Positions 9,883 through 20,900 of a stretch of 64,000 nucleotides of DNA are shown piece after piece (the stretch's first letter is position 1; each line of letters opens with the position of its first letter). Under the pieces are notes generated by a model. It saw nothing but the letters and a program-made list of their open reading frames with translations, did no database searches and had not been told where the DNA came from. A program made the position numbers and the translations under genes. The DNA is from Thecaphora thlaspeos (taxonomy: Eukaryota; Basidiomycota; Ustilaginomycetes; Urocystidales; Glomosporiaceae), in NCBI GenBank assembly GCA_900291925.1, contig UWYS01000003.1:124001-188000 (forward strand), read 5' to 3'.

Positions 9883-12078
9883 ATGGAAGTCGGCATCACT
9901 GGCACCAGCAGCAGCAGCAGCAGCAGTGCGGCACCCCCTGCTCTCGAGCACGTCGGCTCTGCGCCACCCCAAACGCCCTTCTGTTGCGACGGTAGCGGCG
10001 GCTGCGGTGGTCGTGGTGCGGAGCTGGTGTCTTCGCTCAAAGGCTTTGGCGTCGTCGTCGTCGCCGCCGCTGCGGTCCTTGACCCTCTTGCGGTCGCAGA
10101 AACATCTACACGTCTAACGGCATCTCTCCAGCCTATCAATGAGCCTATTTCCCATGAACGCAGCGTCACCGCCGCTAGTCCGTCCCTGCAGCAGCGACAG
10201 CATGATGGAACGTCGTTTGTTGCTGTCAGCGCCTCGACGCCCGACCTCACCGCAACCGCCCCCGCGGTCGTCGGCGACAAGCTCGAGGTCGCCGATGTTG
10301 GTGCTCTCGCGCAGACGTTCGGCGGTCGTCCTCGTGCTGGACGCGCGGGAGATATTGTGTCAAAGGCCGAAAGCGGTGCCGAAGTCGTCGCAGGAGAAGC
10401 CAGCGGCGGTCCAGGCGGAGCTTCACAGCAGCAGCAGCAGCTTGCCCGACCTGCAGCCCGAGGCCGAAAGAGGCGCGCGGCCTCGATGGTCGCCGGGGAT
10501 GGTGGAGACGATGGTCAGAGCCCACCGCTGCGCAGGTCGAATAGAGTGAAGCACGAGGTTGACTACAACGAGCTATCGCTGCGCACTGCGGTGGCAGCAG
10601 GAGTCGCGCAGTCGTCGTCCGCCTCCGCCGCAAACGCCCCGATGTACTGGCCAGCCGCTCCGGACGGCCACGATCCTGTCAAGGCGGAGCCGGACCCGGA
10701 GCCTGTGCCTACAGCCACCGTCCGAAAGGTCGGCAAGGCTAAGGCCAAGTTAAAGAACGAGGTCGTTCCCGAGGACGAGGGCGAGCAAAGCGGCGCCACT
10801 GGCAAGGTAGTGGGGGCCAAGCCCAAACCCAAGGGCGGCAAGGGCAGCAGAGGAAAGAGCGAGACTGTTGACAAGGGCGTGGCGGCCACAAAGGAGACGA
10901 CGACGGGCATCGCGAAGAAGAAGAAAAGGGCACCGCGTAAGCCCAAAGTCGCCAATCCCTACAAGGATGAAGTCGAAAACGACCCCACGCTCAAGGATAT
11001 GCCCCAAAGCGTAAGGCTGCAGCGTCCCGTGGCCGCGTTCTGCCCTTACCTCCAAGACTGGTGGACAGACGGACGGATAGACATTTTGACCGCAGCCCTT
11101 TCCTTACCCTCTCCTGTCGTCTTCCGCACCTCAACAGGTCAAAGACCGCATCATCCGCGTTCTGTGCCAGCGCATGTTCCTCGTCAATCGCTTTCGCGCG
11201 CCCGGGCACCTCACGGAGGAGTTCGATGTCCTTGGTTCGATCGGCAACGTCTACAAGGTCACGATCGCCAGCAAATGCAAGAAGTGCACCTGCGTAGATT
11301 ATGCCATCAGGAAGCAGATGTGCAAGCATCTCATCTTTGTCTTCCTCAAGGTTCTGAGGCTCCCGCGTCATTCGCCGGTCTTGCTCGATCAACACATGTC
11401 GGACGACCAGCTCATCGAACTCTTCGAGGCCGCCATGCCTAACCCGGTCGAAGAAGGCGCGCAGGCGTCCAGGGAGCTCAGGAGGGCCTGGGAGGTGTCG
11501 GTCGGCCTCCACAAGGCCGGACAAGAGTCGGACGAGGACGAGAATGGCGACCGTAGCGCTGTCGGCGGCTCCCAGGCGATCCCCCAGGGCAAGAGGCTCC
11601 TGCCGTCCGAAGATGACTTGTGTCCCGTCTGCTACGAAGTGAGTCGTGCCTGCCCCCCTACAAAAGGATAACAGACTCTGGCACTGACCCTGTCAACTCT
11701 GTCTTGCCTCGCACTTCCCTACTTTCCCTCCTTTAGGTCCTCGACGCCGGAACCTCGGAGGATCTGACCTTCTGCCTATCGTCTTGTGGCAGGCCTCTCC
11801 ACAACGAATGCTTCCAGCAGTGGGCCCAGTCCCAGAGCGGCCTCAGTGGCGGCGGCGTCACCTGCGTCTGGTGCCGAGCGCCTTGGCCCAAGCCGCCGGC
11901 GGCGCCCGCGGCTGGTTCCTCGTCGTCTCGCCCTCAGGCAAACGGCTACGGCGTCGGCGTTCGGAAAGGCGCTGTCCGTGGATTTGGCCAGACGCGTGGC
12001 GTCCTCAATCTGGCCGACGTCGCCGGCGTCAGCGTCGTCAGGGACACCTCGACCTACAAACGCTCGCGCTCCTCATAA
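9883..12078 (+). CDS. SWIM and RING zinc-finger protein, probable E3 ubiquitin ligase (ZSWIM2-type)
   Basis: Exons 9883-11010, 11138-11638 and 11737-12078 give 656 aa. The introns are GTAAGG...CAG (127 bp) and GTGAGT...TAG (98 bp), both phase 0. Residues 1-370 are low-complexity and basic, with a Lys/Arg-rich region near 290-365 that could be a nuclear signal. A SWIM finger (CxC...CxH) uses Cys426, Cys428, Cys438 and His440. A RING-type finger starts at CPVCYE (Cys538, Cys541) and continues in exon 3 with Cys556, Cys560, His565, Cys568, Cys586 and Cys589. SWIM followed by RING is the ZSWIM2/MEX arrangement, whose RING supports ubiquitin transfer. The ATG has a good context (CAACCATGG). E3 activity is inferred from architecture; substrates are unknown. 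Confidence 0.85.
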
Positions 12079-13071
12079 GGCGCGCGAGGTCCGTCTCTAG
12101 TTCGCAGCGAGCGACTACGCACCAACTCGCAACAAAATGGGCTCCTCAAAGCCTATCGGCTACCCGCAGCCAACATGATGCACTCCTTGCTATACCCCAC
12201 ACTAGCGGCATCCAGCATCGCCTGCTCTGTCAACGCACCCCAAGCTTCCCTACGACGACCAGCGATTCTCCTCGGCAAGCAGCAAAGCATTCATCGATGT
12301 GTCATCCTCCTGCCGGCGTCCACTGCTTCGACCCTTCGGCGGCTTGATCTGCACCCTGTCCGCCAGCTTCTACCCGCACTCCGAATTGCCAATCGCGCAG
12401 TCAGACCACCATACCCAGTTCAGCTGCCCGCGAGCAGCCTTTGCCTTCTCGCCTTGACGCGTCTGCCTTTCTCCACTTGCATGTACCCCGTTCGCGCCTG
12501 CATCGTGCCATTGAACCGACATCCACTCAGCCAGTCAGCACTCTTTTGCGGCCAACTTCCTTGCTCCTATAATGTATCGCAAGCACGAGCCTCCATCCGT
12601 AACAGCAATGACGATGTAGCATTTGGTCTATTGTTTCTTGTTGCTAGGACGAGGCCTGCTGAGGCTTGTGTCGAAGAGCAGCGCCGAAGGGCGGCGGAGC
12701 TCCTATTGATTCTGGCGTGCGAATCAAGAACAATATTGGCCTGTGACGCCCCACGTCAGTGTCAGGGTCTTGGGACGAGACGCTGCGAGTTAAGTCGCCA
12801 GCATAGAGACAGGGGTCGGCGTCCTTTATGGCGGCATTTACCGGAGGATTTATTCGTCGTTAAAAGGTCTGACCGTCGTGCCCGCTCGCCCTCGCCCTCG
12901 ATGATATCACGGAGCCCTGCCAACTGGATGGCCCAAAGGTGATACCCCGTGGCGACAGCACATCCTGCTTCTCTTCAGCGGTCCGACGCCTGTCCACCTG
13001 CACCCCTCGCGCTCCTCCCACCACCTTTCTTCCATCATCTCTCTCACTCACAACGACCTGGCCATCCCAAC
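12079..13071. other. Spacer between SWIM-RING gene and aquaglyceroporin
   Basis: About 1 kb. A 255-codon open frame (12175-12942, plus) exists, but its composition is random-looking, with many Cys, Arg and Leu, no domain and no anchor or repeats, so no gene is called. The final 120 bp are pyrimidine-rich and end at the ATG at 13072, consistent with a promoter and leader. Confidence 0.4.
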
Positions 13072-14342
13072 ATGTCCGAATCAAATCACCTCTTGCACGC
13101 GCATCAACACCGACACTCTTCCTCTGCCTTTTCCTCTGCCTCTTCCTCGTCACACCCACGACCTCTGCGCCAATCCTTCAACCTCGGACTGCGTCGGCCC
13201 AGTCGTAGCGACAGCTTGAGCAACGCCGAGGTCCATCCGGATCCATCGCGCATTGAACCTCTCCTCCCCGCATCTGCACCTCATCCGGATCAGGAGACCA
13301 GACTGCACAGCTCGCAGTGATGGAAGAAGGATTACATCACCGGCGAACCTAACGAATGGGCAAAGTTCCGCCATGTCTGGAGAGAGGAATTTGCGTGAGT
13401 CTTCCATTGGCCCTTGGCCTTTGGATCACAGCGTCGCCGAGTTGCTGACCTCGGGACAATGAGTATGCTTCCCTGCCCGGCCAACGATACAGGGAGTTCT
13501 GGGGCACCTTCATTATCCTCCTCTTCGGCGCCGGCGTCGAATGTCAAGTCAACCTACACTACACCGCCACCGGCCGCTCTACAGCCGCTTTCGGCTCCTA
13601 CCTCTCTGGCCGTCTCGCCTGGGCCGCCGGTGTCGCCATCTCTTCCTTCGTCTCTGGTGGCATCAGCGGCGGCCACTGCAACCCTACGGTGACGTTTTGT
13701 CTCTTGTTCTTCCGTGGATTCCCACTTCGCAAGGTACCCACCTTCATCCTCTCCCAGATCGCCGGTGCGACGTTGGCGTCGTTGGTAGTCTACCACAACT
13801 ACAAGTACAGCATCAGTCTCTACGAGGGCGGACCGGACGTCCGGACCGTAAAGGGCGACCATGCCACCGCCCCCCTCTTCTTCACTTTCCCCGCGCAGTT
13901 CCTACCTTGGCAATCTGCTTTCTTCTCGGAAGCACTGGCGAGCGCTGCGCTACTGATGTCCGTCTTTGCACTGGCAGACAAGGCCAATCTCGCCCCTCCG
14001 CAGGGTACGCAGCCTTTTGCGATTTTCCTCGTCCTACTCGCTATCGGCTCCGCCCTCGGTTTCGACACGGGCTATGCCATCAATTTCGCCAGGGATCTGG
14101 GACCGAGGATCGCCCTGTGGCTTGTCGGCTACGGCACAGAGGTGTTTACGCACGACGGCTTCTACTTCCTCTGGGCGCCGGGCGTTGCCTCGATCTTGGG
14201 TGGTATGGCAGGAGCATGCGCTTACGATGCCTTCCTCTACAGCGGCAGAGATTCACCCCTCAACAGGCCGAAGCGCGAAAGCGTCACCCTAGGTGGCAAC
14301 AGGGACAGCGCCGTCTTTCACGACATTGACGAGGAAGAGTAG
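13072..14342 (+). CDS. Aquaglyceroporin (MIP family) with an in-frame TGA in exon 1
   Basis: Segments 13072-13394 and 13493-14342 are joined by a 98-bp GTGAGT...ACAG intron. The MIP core begins FRHVWREEFAEFWGTFIILL and spans six predicted membrane helices. The two pore boxes are degenerate: SGGHCNPTVT (NPT for NPA) and AINFARDLGPR (NFA for NPA). The Asp after NFAR is typical of glycerol-conducting members, and yeast Fps1 also has altered boxes. A hydrophilic N-terminal region precedes the core. However, TGA at 13318-13320 interrupts the frame directly before WKKDYITGE, and no good splice removes it: only AAG acceptors follow, and the only in-phase donor is GTCCAT. The gene may be inactive, read through, mis-sequenced or oddly spliced. 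Family certain; integrity uncertain. Confidence 0.75.
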
Positions 14343-14905
14343 CGCATCCGTGCAGACATGCAAATAGTTCGGGCCTCGTATTGCGAATAGAAACGTTCTT
14401 GAACCAGAGCTCGGTCCCGGGGGCCGGCCTGAAACGGTGGCACGACACAGGCTCGTATGACTCCCTCTTGGCGGCGTAGCGATCGAGCGACCCCGGTAGA
14501 ACCGCACTACCGCCGGCGGACACGCGGAACCATCTATCTCTCCAATCCTCGTAAGCAGGATCTCGCGTCCCACAGGTCAGCCTCTCTCTAGCGTTGAATG
14601 GGTTCATGGTGACATTGGCGGAGGGACCAGGGAGAAAACCACAAGGCCAAGACAAGAGGCGACCATCGTTAGATACATCTGTAGCAGTTGAGAGATGCAG
14701 GGAGAAAAGCGGAGACAGATGGATGGTGTCGGAGATAGCACGGCACCCGAAAAACTGGATGGCTTGAAAGGCACGACCAGCGGCAGGAGAGGGGATGCGC
14801 GCGGCAAGATAGGTGTAACAGGGTGGTAATGCGGAAGAAGTGCTGTCGAATGAAGCGAACTGGATGCGATGGAAAAGGGCACGCGTCGATGCGAGTCTAC
14901 TTCCG
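14343..14905. other. Convergent 3' spacer
   Basis: 563 bp between the stop codons of the aquaglyceroporin (plus) and the Rim15-like kinase (minus). No coding signal; expected to hold both 3' untranslated regions and polyadenylation sites. Confidence 0.4.
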
Positions 14906-17900
14906 TCACTCGAGCGTCAGGTCCGAGATGGCCTTGTTAAGCGCCGCGCTGGCGGCTACGAAGCTGCTGACGTTCGAGTCGCCCGTCGGCTTGGGTGGCG
15001 GCCTGGTGGCTGTCGCCGTAGATGCTGCCGTCGTCGACCCGTTTGCAGCCCGGTCACCGCCGCCGCCTATGTCGTCGGCCTTGCGTGGAAAGACGCTGCT
15101 GCCGAGCGGAGAGGACGAGAACGGCACGGCGTACGAGCTCGGGAGGTTGGCCGTCGCAAAGTGCTTCCCGTGCGGGCTGTGGCTATCACGACGTTCTGCA
15201 GCGACAGCCGAAACAGATCCGGCCGAAGTGAGCGCGCTATCGGCCCAGCCGCCGCTGCCACTACCGCTGGCCGGTCTCGATCCGGTGCTGGAGGGCGTGG
15301 CAGCCGTTGGCGAGGTTGATGCCTCGCCCGCCGCAGAAGAGGCAGCAGCAGCAGCAGCAGCAGCAGGTGCGCTGGCGACGGCATTGGTCGGGGCCTGCTG
15401 TAGAGGTGTGAAGCCGAGCCGGGATAGGGCGGCGCAGACGTCGACGCGTTCCAGCGGCTTGGCCAGGACGGCGTCAAAGACGCTCCCGGCGGCGTCAATG
15501 GGCTCGCCGCGGTCAAACGAGGCGAGGGCGACGATCGGCGTCTGGGAGTTGGCGTTCCGCGTTGACTTGACCATCCTTGCGACATCCTGCCCGTTGACGA
15601 TGGGCAGCGTTACGTCGACAAAGAGGACGTCGAAGCGGTCGTCTCCCATGGCCAGCCGGACCGCCTCGGCGCCGTTGCGGACGGCGGTGCAGCGGCACCC
15701 TAGCTTCGTCAATATCGTCTCGAGCATACGCAGCGAGATCGGGTTGTCCTCCGCCACCAGGCACTCGATCGCGTTCTTCTCGACCGCCGCCGCCGCTGCT
15801 GCTGCGTCCGTACCCACTCCCGCGACCACAGACGTGGGCGAGTGCGATGCTGAGTGCGCGTTGGGAGCTGCTACGCTAGAGCGCTGCTTGCTTGCCTCCG
15901 ACCAATGCGGGGGGAGAATGGGCCTCTCCGAGACACTGGCAGACATGGTCCTCAGCCGGGAGGGCAACGAGTTCCGGCGCGACGTGCTGTCAGCCTCGGC
16001 GAGCTGCGATCGCTTCCGGTCCACGAACCCGATCACCGCCGACGACGCTGTAGGCATTGCCGTCGCGAGCAGCGATGGCGACACCATCGGCGAGTGCGAG
16101 AAGAGGGCGGCGAGCTCCGAGGGCCGCCGCGCGTGCGACGAAGCCTGGAGCAGGCCGGAGGGTGACGTAGGCGCGGTCGATCGCGACGGCGTCGAGCCCT
16201 GCGAGGAGACGCTCTGCGATGGCGAGGGCGGTCCGCCGACGGTCTGGAGTTGGGCGCGCATCATGGCCTTGCCCTTGGCCGAGAAGCTGCGGTGGCGGGC
16301 ATGCATGCTCGGCTGCTCGAGCGTCTGGGACAGCGGCGGCAGCTGGTCCTCTCGCATCTTGCGGATTACCTCGTCGTTGGCCTGCTTGAGCACGGGGAGG
16401 TTCTTGTAGCTGAAGTTCCCAAAATCGTCGGTCTGCGAGCGGTCGCCGATCTGGGTTCGCTCGATACAGCTGCGCATCCTCGAGAAGGGCGGCCGTCCGG
16501 TCTCGATGACCTTCTTGCCCTCGAGCGCCCGGGCGAACTCCTGCGTGCTCTGGGCGTGCTCCTCGTCAAACTCTTGGTGGACGGCGCCGCGGAGGTCGAA
16601 GTAGTCGGTCGACTCCGGGTCCGTCACCTGGGGCACAAAAGGACCCTCGTCGGCGGTGACGTTGTCCCAGTCGATGCCCTCGAAGAACGGATGGCGCTTG
16701 ATCTCGTCGACGCCATTGGAGCCGAGCCGCGACTTTGGATCGGTGCACATCAGCGACTCCATCAGGCTCCGGGCTTCTGTCGAGACCTCGACCGAGTCCT
16801 CCTCCCAGTCGATCCGGCGCGACAAGATGTTGTCAAAGACCTTCTCCGGCATGTCGGCGTGGAATGGCGGGAAGCCGTAGAGGAACTCGTACAGGATCAC
16901 TCCGAGCGCCCAGAAGTCGACGGCAAAGTCGTCCATGCCGATGCCCAGGATGCTCTCCGGGGCGAGGTAGTCTGGCGTTCCGACGAAATGCTTCGGCTGC
17001 GACGGGCTGGCCTCGTTGGTGAGCAAGGGGTGCGAGCCAAAGGCTACTCCATGACTGTCGATCCTGGCCGAAGGAAGAGGTTTAGGTGCGCTCGAGTTGC
17101 CCTCGGTCTCGCTGCTGTCGCTGACGTCGGTCGACGAGCTGACGATTCGCCCGCGCTGCTGGGCGGAGAAGAAGGGCTGGTTGCGCATGAGGCCAATGAT
17201 GCCAGGGGTTGATGGCGAGAATGAAGCGGCCGTGTCGCCGGCCGAAGCTCCCGCGGGCGTTGAGAGCGACGGTTGATGAGCGCTGGAGCCCGGGGACGAG
17301 GAGCTGGGCAGCGATCCGGCAAATGAGTCCGTGCGTTGCCCCGTGCCCGCAATCCCTCCGAGCGGACTGCCGACGCTCCCGATCTGCCCGGTGAGCGCAG
17401 CGGGCCGGGTCTGACGGCCGAGGAGCCCAATCTTGGAGAGGCCAAAGTCTGTCAGCTTCAGGTGGCCCTTTTGGTCAATCAGCACATTGTCCGGCTTCAG
17501 GTCCCGATGGACGACGCCCTTAGAGTGGAGGTGCTCGAGGCCGACGACGATCTCGGCGAGGAACTGGCGCGACCATTCTTCCGGCAGGCCGCCGAGCACC
17601 TTGCACAGCGAGGCGCAGTCACCGCCGGGCAGGTACTCCATCACGAGGTAGAGATAGTCGGAGCTCTGGAATGTGAAAAAGAGTTTGACGACGAACGGCG
17701 ACTGATTCTGCGTCATCAGGATCATCCGCTCGGCCTTGACGTTGGTGATCTGGTTCTTGGCAATCATGTCCGACTTCTTGAGTACCTTGATCGCGTAGTA
17801 GTCGCCCGTGGTACGCTTCTTGGCCAGGAAAACCGAGCCGAACGCGCCCTTGCTGATGGGCTTGAGGATGTCGAAGTCCTTGATCGACGAGGCCGTCGGC

Positions 17901-20900
17901 TTCGAGGAAGGTGCGGTCGGCGGTAGGCGTGGCGAGAGTGGCATGGAGCCGGCCATCGGGCTCCGATGCGAGAGGCTGGGTTTCCGCAGGCTCCTCGATG
18001 ACACGCCAAGCGACTCGGACAGCGGGTACCGCGGCGAGAGCGGCGGCGTCTGCAGCAGGGCGTTGTCGATGGGGAGGGGCAGATGCGAGGCGCGTCGCGA
18101 GCGGCTGGCGGATCGATGTTGCCGCGGCGCGTGGTCCAGGCTCTCGACGGCGAGTAGCGAGTCTGAATGCCGCGAGCTAGCGGCGTGGGAGGCGGCGCCT
18201 GCATGAGCGCCGCCGGAGGGGATCGGAATCGGAGCAAGATTAGATGAACCGCCCATCTGCGCTTCGACCGCCGGGATGTCGTCCTCTGCCGTGCCCGGCG
18301 CCCCGGTAGTGGCGCCAAGCAAGCTGGAGTGCGGAAGCGGCGGTACTTCTCTGTCGTCGCGGTCGAGGAGTATGCCAGACGTCATGTCACCGTCATCTTC
18401 CTTTTCCTCGCGCTGCTGTCGACCTTGTTCGCTCTTCAACCCGGAGCCGAGGTCCGCCGCGAGCGGCGTGCGAGCCGGGCTGACCTTCGCCATGTTCCTG
18501 TGGCTCGCAGCATCGGCAATCGAGGCCGAGATTGGTCTGACGACGGAAGACGATGCCGGCGTCGGGGTGGGCGCGGCCTCGGCGGCGGTATCGGGTCCGG
18601 AGTCTGTCTGCGCCGCCGCCACCGCCACCGCCACCGCCTTCGCCTTCGCCGTCGCCTCTGTTTGCTCGCCTACGACGTAGCCACTGGACGAGGAACCGCA
18701 TGGCGCCTCTGCATCGTCGTCCCTCTCGTCGTCGTCATCGTCGTCATCCTCCGCTGACTCGCTCCCTTCGATGTCGACCTCGTCTCCGCTGCGCTCCGGC
18801 GAGCTGCTGTGACTGCCCGATGCCTCGTCCCCTTCCGAGACGGCAGCCAGGGCGGCCTCGACGCTGACTTCCCACTCCTGCCGCACCGTCTCGACATAGA
18901 CGATGGTGTTGAGCATTCGGTTGACGGCGCTCAGCTTGCCGCGCATCGCCGCCTCGACGTCGGTCAGGAGGGTGTCGATGGCGGCGTCCTCGGCCGGAGT
19001 GCGACGCCACTGCTTGACGTTGACCACCTTGTTCTCCGACGTCGGCGAGAGGAGGCGCTGCTTCTCGATCGGTTCGTCCGCCTGGTCCTCCTTGGTGGCC
19101 GGCGTCGAGATCTCGAGCGCCACCTGCAGTATCTCGAGTGCAGCGTCGAGCACCCGCATGTGCGCCTTGCGCAGCGTGGCCGCGTTCGGCTGCCGCGGTA
19201 GTACCGACCGGTTGATACCCTCTAGCGCAGAGGGAGGTTGGTTCGAGGCTGGCGGCGTCGTCAGCTGAATGCCGCGGTACTCAGCCGCAGGCCCGCCGGT
19301 CTGCTCGCGCGTTTCTTCCAGGCGCTTGATGATCGCCTTGACGGTACGGCGCAGCTCGTGCAGGCTCTCGTTGCACTCTCCGATCTCCATCTCGAGGCGG
19401 TGCACCTCGTTGCAAATCTCGGAGTGCTTTTCAAAAAACCAAGCGGGGATGTCGCGCTCGCAGATGCGGCAAAGCACCGGCTCGACCGAGATCGATGCGA
19501 CGTGGGCCACCGTTGCGGTCGGGTCGTCGAGGAAGGTGGACGCAGCGCGCCCGCTCTTGGGTGCGACGGCGTCGGGCAGGTCAGCCTCGGGCTCCGGCGG
19601 AGCGCTCGGCTTGAAGACCCACATCGTGTGCGAGGGGACGCCATTGTGGCGATCGTGCATCAGCATGCCCTTGCCTTCCATCTCTTGGAAGTAGCGCGTC
19701 TCATCGGCAACGCTGCCAGCCTCGGAGGCGTCGGAAGCCGTCGAGCTCGAGAGAGTGGCGCGCTCGATACGAAGGCGGAAGATGGCCTCGATAGTGTGCG
19801 ATTCATTGGCCTGCAGCTGGCTCGACGCCTCGGCAAAGACGCTGACGTCGCCCGCCGCCAGCAGCTCGGCGATCGGGACATCGTAGAGCTCGGAAGGGTC
19901 GGAGCCGATCACGAGCTTCCAGGCCGGGCTAAGATAGAGGAAGCACTGATCCTCCAGGCTGAGCTCCATCAGCACGTTGATGCCTGCGTCGTGCTTCTCC
20001 CGAGGGACCTCCTTGGCGGACTGATGGGCTGGCGCTTCCGTCGCCTCCGCCTCGGCAACAGCTTCAGCATCGACATCGGCGTCAGTCGCGGCTGACGCCG
20101 CCGCCTCGCGATCGACGATGATCGTATCGCCATCGCCGGCCGTATGCGCGGACGAGGCCGACAGCTCTCTGAACATGGGCGCGATCGCACCGGCGTTGGC
20201 ACCCACAGCGGCGCCAGCATGGGCCCCGAGGGCGGGAGAGTTGGAAGCGCTAGTGGCGCCCGGGGCGATCTGCTCCTCCATCTCGGCGGCCGTCGTGCTG
20301 CGCTTGCGCGTCGGGCCGTTGCTAAACGCGGTGCCCCAAAGATGCGGTGGAGCCCTGCGCTCGCCGCCCTCACCGTCGCCCTGCTGTCCACCCAGGATGA
20401 AGCGGATCGGCTCGGCATCGTGCTCGTCGTCGTCAAAGTTCCAGAAGCCCTTTTCAGCCTCCCACCATTCGACGACTCGGCTGAGACCGGCGACGGCAAG
20501 CAGCAGCCGGACGTACCAGCCTCGACCGGGCCAGTCCGGGTGCTCCTCCCAGTCGCGACCAACTGACTGAACGTTGGCGATGATCTGCGAACACGTCCCC
20601 TCGCGCGCGATGATTGAGTGGATCGACGTGTCGAGGACGTCCATGGCCAGGGCGACGAGCTCAGAGAGGGCAGGGATCCAAGGCTGGACCTTGCCCTCGT
20701 CTGCCGGCAGCGGGCGGCTTCGCCTGGCCGGCGAGAGGTGCGGCGAGCTGGAGGCTACCGACAGGCTCGACGTCATCGCGACGCCGGGCAGCGGCGAGTG
20801 AGAGCGTGAGGTGGGCCTTGAACTGGACGCAGAGCGACTCGTGCGCCCGATCGACTTGGCGCGGCCGAGCGGATTCAGCTTCGACGGTCGAGGCGGGTTC

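Noticed and set aside
12175..12942. 255-codon plus-strand open frame
   Set aside because: No domain, high Cys/Arg content typical of non-coding GC-rich DNA, and no supporting start context.
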